Part shown: in pieces, positions 21,623 to 30,038 of the stretch
Layout of the letters: each line of letters begins with the position of its first letter
Numbering within the stretch: the stretch's first letter is position 1
Assembly (NCBI GenBank): GCA_015522695.1
Contig: WALT01000013.1
Span: 1 to 32,170 of the forward strand
From: Nitrososphaerota archaeon
Lineage (GTDB): Archaea > Thermoproteota > Nitrososphaeria > Conexivisphaerales > Conexivisphaeraceae
Reading direction: 5' to 3'
DNA length: 32,170 nt
Program-made: the position numbers and the translations under genes
The notes under the pieces: generated by a model
What the model was told of the DNA's origin: nothing
Seen by the model: only the letters and a program-made list of their open reading frames with translations
Databases searched by the model: none

Positions 21623-22692
21623 GGACAGGCGACGAAGGGGAGATACGGGTCGAGGTCGATGTCGAGGGCATAGATCGGACATTGGATCACCTTAAACCCA
21701 GAAGGATCGGTGTGGCAGCGCCCGACGGATTGCTTTCCGCAGCGAAGGGGCTCTATCATCATCTGAAGTCTAGGGGCTATGAGGTGGTGCTACTGCTCGA
21801 TCCCACGTACGGAATCTGCGATCTCCAGGATATTGCGGTGGAGGAATTAGGGCTGGACGTGGCGATAAACCTTGGACACCATGCCCGCAGGTCCTTGGCC
21901 AAGAGGACGATCCTCGTGAACGCAGAGTACATCATCAGTCCAGAAAGATTGGGCAAACTGGCGAGGATCACGGCTGTCCAGTTGCGCGAACTGGGCTTGC
22001 GGAGAACTGGTGTTTACACGATCAACAACTACCGCTCAAGTCTGAGATGTTTCCTACGAAAACTCGCAGCTGAAGGTGTGAGCGTGGTGGAATATGGTCC
22101 TCCATCGCCGATCAGTCCTATAGAAGGATGGCAAGTCATCGGGTGTAACTTCGAACATCCATGGAGGGTGAGGGATGATGTGGAGGGCTATGTGTTCCTC
22201 GGCGGGGGAAGCTTCCACGCTATAGGGATACGGCTTTCGACGGGTAGACGAACGCTCGTGGCCGACCCCGAGCTGTTACAGGTCAGAGATGTCGAAGGGG
22301 AGGCGGTTGATATCGAACGAAGGGCTATGGCGGCCATCTATAAGGCACGAAATGCCCAGAGGATGGGCATCGTCACGGGACTCAAAAGTGGGCAAAGGTT
22401 CTTGAAACTGGCGAGGGCGTTGGCCAGATCGCTGGAGATATCGGGGAAGGACATCATGATGATAGCCCTCACGGAGATCAGCTCCGCCAGGCTTAACCTC
22501 CTTCATGACTTGGAGGCGCTGATCGTTCTGGCATGTCCTCGAGCGCCATTCGACGTCACGGACGTCCACATGCCCGTCCTATCCTATCCCCAAGCGGTCG
22601 CACTCATGAGGGTCTTGAGGGGAGAGGATGTTGGGCGTGTATTTAATATCCCAGTATGGGCATGGATCGGTTATGGGCGAGAACGTTCATAG
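21619..22692 (+). CDS. dph2: 2-(3-amino-3-carboxypropyl)histidine synthase Dph2 (diphthamide step 1)
   Basis: An iron-sulfur enzyme that splits SAM to give an aminocarboxypropyl radical and attaches it to the target His of elongation factor 2. The 357-residue protein has the three cluster cysteines, one per domain: Cys67 (YGICD), Cys176 (IGCNFEH) and Cys306 (LACPRAPFD). A typical N-terminal IGVAAPDGLLSAA…LLLDPTYGICD is present. In archaea Dph2 acts as a homodimer. The GTG start overlaps the uL16 stop (translational coupling). It belongs with dph6 in the same pathway. Confidence 0.95.
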   Translation: MRTGDEGEIRVEVDVEGIDRTLDHLKPRRIGVAAPDGLLSAAKGLYHHLKSRGYEVVLLLDPTYGICDLQDIAVEELGLDVAINLGHHARRSLAKRTILVNAEYIISPERLGKLARITAVQLRELGLRRTGVYTINNYRSSLRCFLRKLAAEGVSVVEYGPPSPISPIEGWQVIGCNFEHPWRVRDDVEGYVFLGGGSFHAIGIRLSTGRRTLVADPELLQVRDVEGEAVDIERRAMAAIYKARNAQRMGIVTGLKSGQRFLKLARALARSLEISGKDIMMIALTEISSARLNLLHDLEALIVLACPRAPFDVTDVHMPVLSYPQAVALMRVLRGEDVGRVFNIPVWAWIGYGRERS

Positions 22693-22696
22693 GAAG

Positions 22697-23251
22697 ATGA
22701 GTAAGTCCTTACCGGGCGAACATATAGCCGTCATAGAGGAAGCTGAGCCGCAGGGGGATTACTATGTGGATGGAGAGGGCGTGATCAGGGCGGCGAAGGT
22801 GGCCACCGTGATCTTCGATATCGACAAACGGGTAGTATCGTTAGATGGTGTAGCCCTCAGGAGTAAGCCCCCGGAGAAGGGAGATATGATCGTCGGTGTG
22901 ATCGAGGATAGCCTGCCGGAGGACATGCAGCGGATGCGTGTGTACAAGATAAACGGACGAGAAAGTAGCGCCCGGTTCACGGCCATCATCCTCAGCGATA
23001 AACGCAAGACGGGTAGAGGCCCATCATCCAAGATAGGGGATATAGTAAGAGCTAAGGTGATAACGAGAATAGATGGGATGATCCTGGCGTCGACCGCGGA
23101 TAAGGATCTCGGTGTGCTGTGGACCAGATGTTCAAGATGTGGCGGGAGCGTGGTGAGACAACGTGATAACACGGTTAAGTGCACGAAATGTGGCCACGTC
23201 GATCGACGTAAGCTAGCTCCTGACTTCATGTCGATCGACGCGATAATATAA
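22697..23251 (+). CDS. csl4: Exosome subunit Csl4
   Basis: An RNA-binding cap subunit of the archaeal exosome. From ATG 22697 (MSKSLPGEHIAVIEEAEPQGDYYV) the 184-residue protein has the N-terminal Csl4 barrel, a central S1 domain (KIGDIVRAKVITRIDGMILASTADKDLGVLW) and a C-terminal zinc ribbon: CSRCGGSVV (two Cys) and CTKCGHVDRRKLAP (two Cys). Earlier ATGs at 22673 and 22628 are in frame but overlap dph2, and the family starts near P-G-[D/E]. It lies 4 nt after the dph2 stop. Confidence 0.92.
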   Translation: MSKSLPGEHIAVIEEAEPQGDYYVDGEGVIRAAKVATVIFDIDKRVVSLDGVALRSKPPEKGDMIVGVIEDSLPEDMQRMRVYKINGRESSARFTAIILSDKRKTGRGPSSKIGDIVRAKVITRIDGMILASTADKDLGVLWTRCSRCGGSVVRQRDNTVKCTKCGHVDRRKLAPDFMSIDAII

Positions 23252-23298
23252 GGGTAAATCTTTAGTAGGGGGTATGCACTAGCCTTTTAGCTCATATC

Positions 23299-23592
23299 AT
23301 GAACATCGATATTGTCCAAAGGACGGAAGATTCGATGGAGTTCATGGTAGAAGGTATCGACCTTTCCGTTCTACGGGTGATACAACACGAGCTCATGAAG
23401 GACGGTACCGTGGAGTTCGCAGCGTACAGAAGACATCATCCGTTGGAAAGGAAGTACTTCTTCACCGTGAAAACGAAGAAGGGCAGTCCCGGGGATGCGT
23501 TGCTGCGGGCGATAGATGCTGCATATAAAGTCGCTGACGTTATGGGGAAGGAGATTTTTGATGCGCTTCTCAATGAGGTGAAAGAGGGATGA
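23299..23592 (+). CDS. rpoL: RNA polymerase subunit Rpo11 (RpoL)
   Basis: The α-like assembly subunit that pairs with Rpo3. It has 97 residues with the family core: MEFMVEGIDLSVLRVIQHELMKDGTVEFAAYRRHHPLERKYFFTVKTKKGSPGDALLRAIDAAYKVAD. The H-P-L and T-x-x-x-x-P-x-x-A-L positions are as expected. It overlaps the TFS start by 4 nt. A TATA-like stretch (AAATCTTTA, 23255-23263) lies in the 47-nt gap after csl4. Confidence 0.94.
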   Translation: MNIDIVQRTEDSMEFMVEGIDLSVLRVIQHELMKDGTVEFAAYRRHHPLERKYFFTVKTKKGSPGDALLRAIDAAYKVADVMGKEIFDALLNEVKEG

Positions 23593-23930
23593 TGTTCTGT
23601 CCTAAGTGTGGCACAAAGATGGTACTCAGACAGATACGCGTGAATAAGGAGAAGAAGGTCGTGCTCGTATGTCCGAATTGTGGATACACTATCGAGAAGC
23701 AACGGGAGAAACACGTGATATCGGCCGGGGAGGAGCGTACGACGGCAATTCAGGTGCTCGATTCCAAGATAGCGGCGTTGAAGACCATGCCGACTGTTGA
23801 GATAGAGTGTCCCAAGTGTGGGAACAATAAAGCATACTGGTGGCTTGTGCAGACTAGAAGCGGGGATGAGCCGCCGACGATATTTTATAGATGCACGAGG
23901 TGTGGTTATACATGGAGACAATACTCATAA
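23589..23930 (+). CDS. tfs: Transcription factor S (TFIIS-like cleavage factor)
   Basis: Reactivates backtracked RNA polymerase by transcript cleavage. The 113-residue protein has two zinc ribbons: N-terminal (Cys4/7 and 28/31, resembling Rpb9) and C-terminal (Cys74/77 and 102/105). The C-terminal ribbon bears the invariant acidic pair Asp93-Glu94 (QTRSGDEPPTIFYRC) that enters the polymerase funnel, so this is an active-type TFS rather than an inhibitory paralogue. It follows rpoL with a 4-nt overlap. Confidence 0.95.
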   Translation: MMFCPKCGTKMVLRQIRVNKEKKVVLVCPNCGYTIEKQREKHVISAGEERTTAIQVLDSKIAALKTMPTVEIECPKCGNNKAYWWLVQTRSGDEPPTIFYRCTRCGYTWRQYS

Positions 23931-23959
23931 CTACTTTGTCAAAATGGACCAGCATGGCC

Positions 23960-23969
23960 TTTTTTTAAC
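23960..23969 (+). promoter_or_regulatory. TATA box of the small zinc-ribbon gene
   Basis: CTTTTTTTAA is centred about 29 nt upstream of the GTG at 23995. This points to the shorter form of the protein and a leaderless start. Confidence 0.4.
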
Positions 23970-23994
23970 TTCCCCTCAAGCTCTGAAACGAGAA

Positions 23995-24153
23995 GTGTAT
24001 AGGGTGATATGCCCGTCGTGCGGGCGCAAGATCTTTGAGGGGGAGGAGGAAAGGCCGCTGAAGTTGGTATTAAAGAACCTCAATAACACATGTCCCTTCT
24101 GCGGCGCTAAATTGACCTCCAACATCGCGAGCCTCAAGGCGAGGAGTGGATAG
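23995..24153 (+). CDS. Small zinc-ribbon protein, function unknown
   Basis: A 52-residue protein from GTG 23995: MYRVICPSCGRKIFEGEEERPLKLVLKNLNNTCPFCGAKLTS. Two CxxC pairs (CPSC and CPFC) 27 residues apart form a single zinc ribbon. I do not recognise a named family. An upstream in-frame ATG at 23944 would give 69 residues but places the TATA box inside the gene. It follows tfs directly, and its transcription- or RNA-related neighbours suggest nucleic-acid binding, which is inference only. Confidence 0.7.
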   Translation: MYRVICPSCGRKIFEGEEERPLKLVLKNLNNTCPFCGAKLTSNIASLKARSG

Positions 24154-24190
24154 ATAAACTTAAGAGTGAAGCGTTCATCACGAAAAAATA

Positions 24191-25186
24191 ATGCCACTGG
24201 ACGGCATCCTTCTATTGAAGAGGAATCACATAGCCGGTCTGCTCTCGATGGAGGAAGCGTTAAGGGCCGTCGAGGAGGCGTTCAAGTTTAAGGGTCTAGG
24301 CCATGTACAGATGCCGCCCAAAGAGTACCTATACTTCGATGAATTCAACGGCGATCTAAGGGTGATGCCAGCATATATTCCGAGCCATGATATAGCTGGG
24401 GTTAAAATCGTCAATTCACATCCTGGAAACGTGGGAAGACAACTGCCCACGGTCATGGCCATCATCGAACTCGTCGAACCGGCGACGGGAAGACCATTGG
24501 CGTTGATGGATGGTACACAGATAACGTCGCTCAGGACCGGGGCGGCGAGCGGGGTCGCAACGAAGTACCTCTCCAGGCCGAACTCCGAAACCCTGTGTAT
24601 AATAGGGGCGGGAGCACAGTCCCACAGACAACTCGAAGCGATATCCATCGTGAGGAACCTCACCGTCGTCCGTGTGTTCGATCTCTCAAGGAAGTCGGCC
24701 AGAGATCTGGCGAACTATGCGAAGGAAAACGGCATGAGATCCATCGTGTGCGATGATGTGAGGTGTTGTGCCCATGGGGCCGATATCATAGTGACGGTCA
24801 CGCCATCTAGGACGCCCGTCCTGAGGTCGGATTTGGTGGTGAAAGGTACGCATGTAAACGCTATAGGGGCCGATGCCCCAGGAAAACAGGAATTGGACTC
24901 CACGATACTCGTTGAATCTAAGGTGATAGTCGATGACTATGAGCAAGCTGCACATTCAGGCGAGATAAACGTACCTCTATCGAAGGGGGAGATCAAGGGT
25001 GATGATATTTATGGGGAACTGGGGGAGATAGTAGCAGGTCTGAAGCCAGGCAGGGAATCCGAGGGGGAGATAACGGTGTTCGATTCGACGGGCCTCGCCA
25101 TACAGGATGTCGCAGTAGGCAAGCTAATCTACGATAAAGCGAGGAGGAATGGAGTAGGCATCGCCGTCGATGGACTAGGGTATTAA
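24191..25186 (+). CDS. Ornithine cyclodeaminase/μ-crystallin family dehydrogenase (archaeal alanine dehydrogenase-like)
   Basis: An NAD(P)-dependent enzyme of 331 residues. The N-terminal substrate half includes QMPPKEYLYFDEFNGDLRVMPAYI, the conserved Lys in AGVKIVNSHPGN, and TQITSLRTGAASGVATKYLSR. The Rossmann half has CIIGAGAQSHRQLEAI (GxGxQ), and later GTHVNAIGADAPGKQELD and DSTGLAIQDVAVG, all typical. The family includes ornithine cyclodeaminase, archaeal alanine dehydrogenase and other imino-acid reductases, and the substrate cannot be chosen from sequence. It ends with a 12-nt overlap, convergent with valS. Confidence 0.88.
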   Translation: MPLDGILLLKRNHIAGLLSMEEALRAVEEAFKFKGLGHVQMPPKEYLYFDEFNGDLRVMPAYIPSHDIAGVKIVNSHPGNVGRQLPTVMAIIELVEPATGRPLALMDGTQITSLRTGAASGVATKYLSRPNSETLCIIGAGAQSHRQLEAISIVRNLTVVRVFDLSRKSARDLANYAKENGMRSIVCDDVRCCAHGADIIVTVTPSRTPVLRSDLVVKGTHVNAIGADAPGKQELDSTILVESKVIVDDYEQAAHSGEINVPLSKGEIKGDDIYGELGEIVAGLKPGRESEGEITVFDSTGLAIQDVAVGKLIYDKARRNGVGIAVDGLGY

Positions 25187-27541
25187 TTTGTGTAGCGCCA
25201 TCAGGTCCTTCTTGAAGGGAAGGAGCATGGGCGGCACCGTTATTTCTATCGGCTCATTGAATTTCATGTTCCTCCTCTTCTTCTCCGTCCAGACCATGGA
25301 GTTAAATTCGATTAAATCCCGAGTATATCTCAAATATTCAGCATTATAGTAGATTTTCTCTAAGTATTTCTGCTCATGCACAGAGGTCGTGGAATCATAG
25401 ACCTGTCTCCAGATGGCGTCCGTGATGAATGGCAGCATCGGAGCTTGGAGTATCAATAGGGCCTTCAGCACCATGTGCAAGCCCCACCATGCAGCCCTTT
25501 GTTCCTCCGGTGGAAAACCACGACCATAAGCCCTCTCCTTCACGAGCTCTATGTAATGATCGGCGAAGATATCCCATGTGAACCGTCTGATCTCGTTCAT
25601 GGAGCCATAGAAATCGTAGTTATCGTTGAGTTCATTAACCTTCTTGATGATCTCACCGAGTTCCGCTAGGATCCATTCCTCAGTAGGGGTCAACTGATCG
25701 CAGCCTTCATGGTATGGGAAAGCTGAAATGAAACGTGCGATGTTCCACAACTTCGTCAGATATCTAGAATGGGCCTCGATCCTCCTGTAGGAGCATCTGA
25801 TGTCGCCTTCCGTTATGTTCCCCTCGAGGAACGTCCAAGCCCTGAAAGGCTCGCTCCCATATCTATCCATGACGTCCTTGGGATCTATCACGTTGCCCAA
25901 GCTCTTGGCCATCTTCCTACCTTGTTCGTCGACGACGTGCATGTGTATCCAGACGTCTTTGAACGGCGGCTTTTCCCATAATAACACCGACTTCAAGAGG
26001 GTGAAGTAGAGCCAGTTCCTGACTATCTCCTTACCTTGCGGCCTCAACGATATAGGGTAGTTCTTCTCGAATGGACCTTTATCCCATAGATATCCGACTA
26101 TATATTGAGCTGAGCTGCTGGAGTCGAACCATGTATCGAATATCCTAGTTTCACCCACGAACTCCTTAGAGCCACACCGTGGACATCTTTCGATGGGCGG
26201 CGGCTCTTTCCATGGTCTATAATATCTCCCCGGAGGCGGCAGTATCCTTTCACCGCATTTTCTACAATACCAGATGGGTATCTCGGTACCGTAGTAGCGC
26301 CTTCTCGACACCGGCCAATCTTCTTTAATGCTCTTGATCCAATCCAGAAGTATTTGCTTGCTCTTCGGCGAATAGAAATTCATCTTCTCAACATATTTCA
26401 TGAGCTTCTCCTTGAATTCCACCTGTTTGACGAATATTTCATCACTGGCAACGAACTCTATCGGAGTCTTACACCGCCAACATACGGGCCTTCTGTGTTT
26501 TATCCTCTCTACCCTCTCCACAAGCCCCATTTCGCTGAGATCGTCGATTATCCTCTCACGTGCCTCCTCGACCTTGAGGCCTGCATAGGGACCAGCTTCC
26601 CTCGTCATGTGCCCGCTCACATCTATGAGGTATGTCGGTTGTAATCCCAACTCACGGAACAATTGTATGTCGGATGAATCACCATAGCTGCACACCATGA
26701 CGAGGCCTGTCCCGAAGTCGGGTTTAGCATAGGGATGGGGGAGGATAGGTATCGCCACATCGTATATCGGGACTATCGCCCGCTTTCCATTCAGGATCGC
26801 ATAACGTTCATCCCCAGGATTGAATATCACCGCCTTACACGCACCCAACAGCTCGGGTCGAGTCGTCGCAACGATTATCTCGTCGTCACCGTCAACCAGA
26901 CCGAAGCGTAGATAGACAAGTTCCGTCTCGAATGTCTCGTACTCGATCTCCGCATCGGATATCGTCGTCCCGCAACGGGGACAATAGTTGACGGTCTTTT
27001 TCCCCTCATATATGAGGCCCTTTTTATAAAGCTCGATGAACGTCTCCTGTGTTAACCTCCTATATTCCGGGTCATCGGTCTCATAGAGCCCTCCGGGTGT
27101 GTATTCCTTTTTCCAATTGTTGAAACTTATACCCAGTCTCTTAAAATATTCCACAGTTGATCTCTCATATCCATCTAATAACTTCCTACATTCCCTCAGG
27201 AACCCTTCCCTCGATGTTCCCTTGATGTCGATCTCATATTCCCTCTCCACTTGAACCTCTATCGGTAACCCATTTCTATCCAGCCCCAATGGGAAGAGGA
27301 CATCGTAACCCTTCATGCGCTTATATCGGGCTATGGCATCCATCCATGTGTAGGTGTAGGCATGACCTATATGTATCGGGGAATTTATATATGGTGGTGG
27401 AGTATCTATACTGTATATTTCCCCTTTAGACCTCTTGATATCGAACTTGTAGAGGCCACGTCTTTCCCAATCGTCGATCAGATACTTCTCCCATGATCTA
27501 TCCCATCTCTTAGCCCTTATCTTCGGCCTGAATTCGTTCAT
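25175..27541 (-). CDS. valS: Valyl-tRNA synthetase
   Basis: Charges tRNA-Val, such as the one at 1922. It is a class I synthetase of 788 residues, normal for the archaeal form. It has PPPYINSPIHIGHAYTYTWMDAIARYKRMKGYDVLFPLGLDRNGLPIE (HIGH motif), and the editing domain with TTRPELLGACKAVIFNPGDERY, which is specific for the valyl enzyme. It also has SRRRYYGTEIPIWYCRKCG and RCPRCGSKEFVGETRIFDTWFDSSSS zinc modules, and the KMSKS loop as KMAKSLGNVIDP (Ser to Ala at the third position). An anticodon-binding helical domain follows. It lies 7 nt downstream of aRF1 on the same strand and so is cotranscribed with it. Confidence 0.97.
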   Translation of the reverse strand: MNEFRPKIRAKRWDRSWEKYLIDDWERRGLYKFDIKRSKGEIYSIDTPPPYINSPIHIGHAYTYTWMDAIARYKRMKGYDVLFPLGLDRNGLPIEVQVEREYEIDIKGTSREGFLRECRKLLDGYERSTVEYFKRLGISFNNWKKEYTPGGLYETDDPEYRRLTQETFIELYKKGLIYEGKKTVNYCPRCGTTISDAEIEYETFETELVYLRFGLVDGDDEIIVATTRPELLGACKAVIFNPGDERYAILNGKRAIVPIYDVAIPILPHPYAKPDFGTGLVMVCSYGDSSDIQLFRELGLQPTYLIDVSGHMTREAGPYAGLKVEEARERIIDDLSEMGLVERVERIKHRRPVCWRCKTPIEFVASDEIFVKQVEFKEKLMKYVEKMNFYSPKSKQILLDWIKSIKEDWPVSRRRYYGTEIPIWYCRKCGERILPPPGRYYRPWKEPPPIERCPRCGSKEFVGETRIFDTWFDSSSSAQYIVGYLWDKGPFEKNYPISLRPQGKEIVRNWLYFTLLKSVLLWEKPPFKDVWIHMHVVDEQGRKMAKSLGNVIDPKDVMDRYGSEPFRAWTFLEGNITEGDIRCSYRRIEAHSRYLTKLWNIARFISAFPYHEGCDQLTPTEEWILAELGEIIKKVNELNDNYDFYGSMNEIRRFTWDIFADHYIELVKERAYGRGFPPEEQRAAWWGLHMVLKALLILQAPMLPFITDAIWRQVYDSTTSVHEQKYLEKIYYNAEYLRYTRDLIEFNSMVWTEKKRRNMKFNEPIEITVPPMLLPFKKDLMALHKLIP

Positions 27542-27548
27542 GGCATCA

Positions 27549-28805
27549 TCAATGGGACCTATATCTCAGCATCGCACCGAGCCCGCCAAAGCTCTTAAAC
27601 ATCTGCCCATACTCCGTCTTAGAGGAAACTATCTCGACCTTCGTGCCGGTCAGCTGCGCTTTGTCATAGATGTAATCGACGAGATCCAGCTGTCTATAGC
27701 TCCAATCCACGTTTCCACATCTAGGACATCTCCTTTGCATCTCCTCGGAGAGTAGGCCATAGACGTCCTTCACGTTCACGAACATCATCCTCTTATAGCC
27801 ACATCTATTGCATGTGAGCTCCACGACCTGGGTGTCGATATCCTCCGAAACCATCACCATGTCGGCAGCGCCGGCCTCGAGCGCCCCCATGACCTCGTGT
27901 AAACCATATGTAGCGAGTCCATCGGACCTACTGGCCTCTTTCAGGAACCCCTCGATGAGCGTTTTCTCCTCGATGAGCCTCGTGTCCCTCAATAGATCCT
28001 TAGCGCGCTCCAACGTCTCCCTAACTCCCTCCTCGCCGGAATATGATGTATCCGCAAGTCCGATCACCGCCTTCTGCAACCTATAATCCATGTACTCGCC
28101 CTTGTAGAATTCTTCCTTTGTGGGACCTGGGCCGCTTATGATGAGCTTCTTCACGGGATATTCCTCAAGGAGGGCCTTAACGGCATGTTTAGCCACGCGA
28201 TTGAAGAACTCCTCGAGCTCGGCTTCTCTGAGCCTCTCAAATCTCCTCGCCGACTGACCGCCCTGTCTATGCTTGCTACCGACACCTGAGGTTATCACAT
28301 CGACTACGGTTAGCATGTTGCCTCGTATGACCCCGATACCGGCCTCAGAGGAATCTATCGATATGACACCGATGACCTCCGTCTCCCTGATCATATCCCT
28401 GAGGATCTCCAGATGGAAATGGTCGTCGCACCTGTAGAGGAACGTATTGATGGATTTGGGGGGTACCACCTCATAGAGCACGAACTCCTCCAGCTCCTTA
28501 CCGGGCTTAGGTACAGCCCCACAGAATATGGCCAGCCCCGTTGGAGGTAACTTCTTGTAGAGCTTAAGCCTCTGCACGATCTTCGTCAACGCCCCCTGAA
28601 CGTGTGTCCTCGTCGTGTCGCTTTTTATGTTGGATGCGGTACTGTACTCATCCCTAAGTATGTTTATCACATCATGGACAGGTCTGGATGGAGGGATATA
28701 CAATGATACCAGCTCCGTCCCTCGACCCTTTATTCCTGAAAGCTCGGCGAGTAGCTTCCTTATCTTGTATAATGTGACGGAATCGTAGCCCCCCATATCG
28801 TCCAC
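27549..28805 (-). CDS. prf1: Peptide chain release factor aRF1
   Basis: Recognises all three stop codons. It has 418 residues: the N-domain with TASNIKS (NIKS at 59-62) reads the stop codon, the M-domain with KHRQGGQSARRFER (GGQ at 182-184) triggers peptide release, and the C-domain carries a four-Cys zinc module (CNRCGYKRM and CPRCGNVDW), as in other archaea. The GGQ glutamine is the expected target of the Mtq2-type methyltransferase at 18622. It is divergent from pyrH with a 51-bp shared promoter region, and followed by valS. Confidence 0.97.
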   Translation of the reverse strand: MDDMGGYDSVTLYKIRKLLAELSGIKGRGTELVSLYIPPSRPVHDVINILRDEYSTASNIKSDTTRTHVQGALTKIVQRLKLYKKLPPTGLAIFCGAVPKPGKELEEFVLYEVVPPKSINTFLYRCDDHFHLEILRDMIRETEVIGVISIDSSEAGIGVIRGNMLTVVDVITSGVGSKHRQGGQSARRFERLREAELEEFFNRVAKHAVKALLEEYPVKKLIISGPGPTKEEFYKGEYMDYRLQKAVIGLADTSYSGEEGVRETLERAKDLLRDTRLIEEKTLIEGFLKEASRSDGLATYGLHEVMGALEAGAADMVMVSEDIDTQVVELTCNRCGYKRMMFVNVKDVYGLLSEEMQRRCPRCGNVDWSYRQLDLVDYIYDKAQLTGTKVEIVSSKTEYGQMFKSFGGLGAMLRYRSH

Positions 28806-28824
28806 GTAAAGCGCTACACAAATA

Positions 28825-28834
28825 GCTTTTTATC
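28825..28834 (+). promoter_or_regulatory. TATA box of pyrH
   Basis: GCTTTTTATC is centred 27 nt before the GTG at 28857. This predicts a leaderless transcript beginning at the start codon. It lies in the 51-bp divergent spacer to aRF1. Confidence 0.55.
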
Positions 28835-28856
28835 GCTTTTTCCTCTGTTAGACGTC

Positions 28857-29531
28857 GTGGGCGTGATAGTGGTCAAGGTGAGTGGTGAGGTCTTCGACAT
28901 GTCGAAGACCTCACCCGATTCCAGGATAACGGATGTGGCAAGACAGCTGGTGGATATAGCTGAAGAGGGCCGCAGGCTCGTCGCCGTAACTGGTGGGGGT
29001 AAGATGGCCAGACTCTACATAGAATTGGGAAGGAAACTCGGTGCGTCGGAGGCGGAGCTGGATGAGGTCGGGATCGAAGTGACTCGTTTAAATGCGCGCC
29101 TGCTCATTACCTCCTTGAGCGGCATAGCACATCCAGTAGTACCACGGACCCTAGATGATGTTCTACTGGCACATACGACGAGCAGGATCGTCGTGACCGG
29201 TGGATTTCAGCCTGGTCACAGCACCAATGCCGTCGCGGCCCTCATCGCTGAGGGGCTCAAAGCAGATCTCCTCATCAATGCGACTGATGTCGACGGCATC
29301 TACGATAAGGATCCAAAACTGTATAGAGATGCCAAGAAGTATAGTGTAGTACGCGTACAAGATCTTGAAAATATGATCCTATCTTATGAGTCATATGCAG
29401 GAACCTATGAGTTGATGGACATCACAGCATTGAAAATCGTAGCTAGATCGAAGATACCGACTATCATAACGAAATATACCAACATATTAGATGCCACTAG
29501 AGGGGAAGACGTCGGGACAAAGGTAATATAG
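28857..29531 (+). CDS. pyrH: UMP kinase
   Basis: Phosphorylates UMP to UDP. It is a 224-residue amino-acid-kinase-fold protein, the archaeal length. Motifs are VIVVKVSG (phosphate loop), VAVTGGGKMARLYIELGRKLGA, VVTGGFQPGHSTNAVAALIAEGLKAD, INATDVDGIYDKDPK and the C-terminal DITALKIVARSKIPTIIT. Between the phosphate loop and the first helix the protein reads EVFDMSKTSPDS, encoded by a perfect 32-bp palindrome (see the separate entry). The GTG start sits 27 nt from a TATA box. Confidence 0.95.
   Translation: MGVIVVKVSGEVFDMSKTSPDSRITDVARQLVDIAEEGRRLVAVTGGGKMARLYIELGRKLGASEAELDEVGIEVTRLNARLLITSLSGIAHPVVPRTLDDVLLAHTTSRIVVTGGFQPGHSTNAVAALIAEGLKADLLINATDVDGIYDKDPKLYRDAKKYSVVRVQDLENMILSYESYAGTYELMDITALKIVARSKIPTIITKYTNILDATRGEDVGTKVI
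28884..28915. repeat. Perfect 32-bp palindrome inside the pyrH 5' coding region
   Basis: The left arm GGTGAGGTCTTCGACA is followed immediately by its exact reverse complement, 16 bp each with no mismatch and no spacer. It covers codons 10-20 of pyrH, 27-59 nt downstream of the predicted transcript start. As DNA it is an ideal symmetric protein-binding site. As RNA it folds into a hairpin of at least 14 bp that the initiating ribosome would meet at once. Confidence 0.95.
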
Positions 29532-29556
29532 CCCTGTCCTCCATGTAAAAACAAGT

Positions 29557-29772
29557 TTGCCGAAGCGTAACGTCGACTACATACCTCCGCATACCCATTG
29601 TAAAGTATGCGGCAAGCCCATACCGCTCGGCAAGGTTTATTGTTCTAAAGAGTGCATGGAAAAAGATATGAAACAACAAAAAAGAGCAAAAAGAATGATG
29701 CAGATATATATTATTTCGATATCTGCACTATTCGCAGCGCTCCTCATGTACTCGCTTTACGTATCGGCCTGA
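29557..29772 (+). CDS. DUF2116-like zinc-ribbon membrane protein
   Basis: A 71-residue protein: a treble-clef/zinc-ribbon N-terminus (HCKVCGKPIPLGKVYCSKECMEKDMKQQKRAKR, four Cys as CxxC and CxxxC) followed by one hydrophobic helix (MMQIYIISISALFAALLMYSLYVSA). Short archaeal proteins of this plan belong to the DUF2116 family, and no function is known to me. The TTG start gives MPKRNVDYIPPHTHC; no ATG is available upstream of the zinc ligands. It follows pyrH by 25 nt and is probably cotranscribed. Confidence 0.8.
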   Translation: MPKRNVDYIPPHTHCKVCGKPIPLGKVYCSKECMEKDMKQQKRAKRMMQIYIISISALFAALLMYSLYVSA

Positions 29773-29927
29773 GCACACATTAGGAGTCCTAAACGGGTGG
29801 ATGATCTTCCCTCCAGTGGTGAGTCGAAGGGATGAATTCCGTCGAGTTAGATGTGGAATTTTCTGAGCGTGTTGATGAAGGGAAGGACGATCGTGGATCT
29901 GGGCTCCGGCGCGGAAAAAACCGAGCC

Positions 29928-29937
29928 GTTTTTAAGC
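29928..29937 (+). promoter_or_regulatory. TATA box of tRNA-Leu(CAA)
   Basis: GTTTTTAAGC is centred 30 nt before the 5' end of the tRNA at 29963. It supports the gene boundaries despite the disrupted fold. Confidence 0.6.
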
Positions 29938-29986
29938 ACCGTACTCCGCCTAACTCGGTGGAGCGGGGGTTCCCGAGCCCGGTCAA

Positions 29987-30010
29987 AGCCACCTGGACCG
30001 GGGCGACAAG
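29987..30010 (+). other. tRNA-Leu(CAA) intron 1, in the D-loop
   Basis: A 24-nt intron. The splice structure is GTC/GAC (29982-29984 with 30005-30007) as central helix, intron helix GCC/GGC, exon helix CCC/GGG, and bulges AA|A and AG|A. Excision gives the D-loop GAGCCCGGTCAAA, which differs from that of tRNA-Leu(TAG) at one base. Confidence 0.8.
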
Positions 30011-30019
30011 AGGGGGCAG

Positions 30020-30038
30020 ACCATGACCGTGGGCCTCA
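30020..30038 (+). other. tRNA-Leu(CAA) intron 2, in the anticodon stem (30/31)
   Basis: A 19-nt intron. The central helix GGGC (30014-30017) pairs with GCCT (30033-30036), bulges are AG|A and CA|A, and the intron hairpin is CCAT-GACC-GTGG. Excision restores the GCAGA/TCTGC stem and a normal loop with CAA. Confidence 0.8.
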
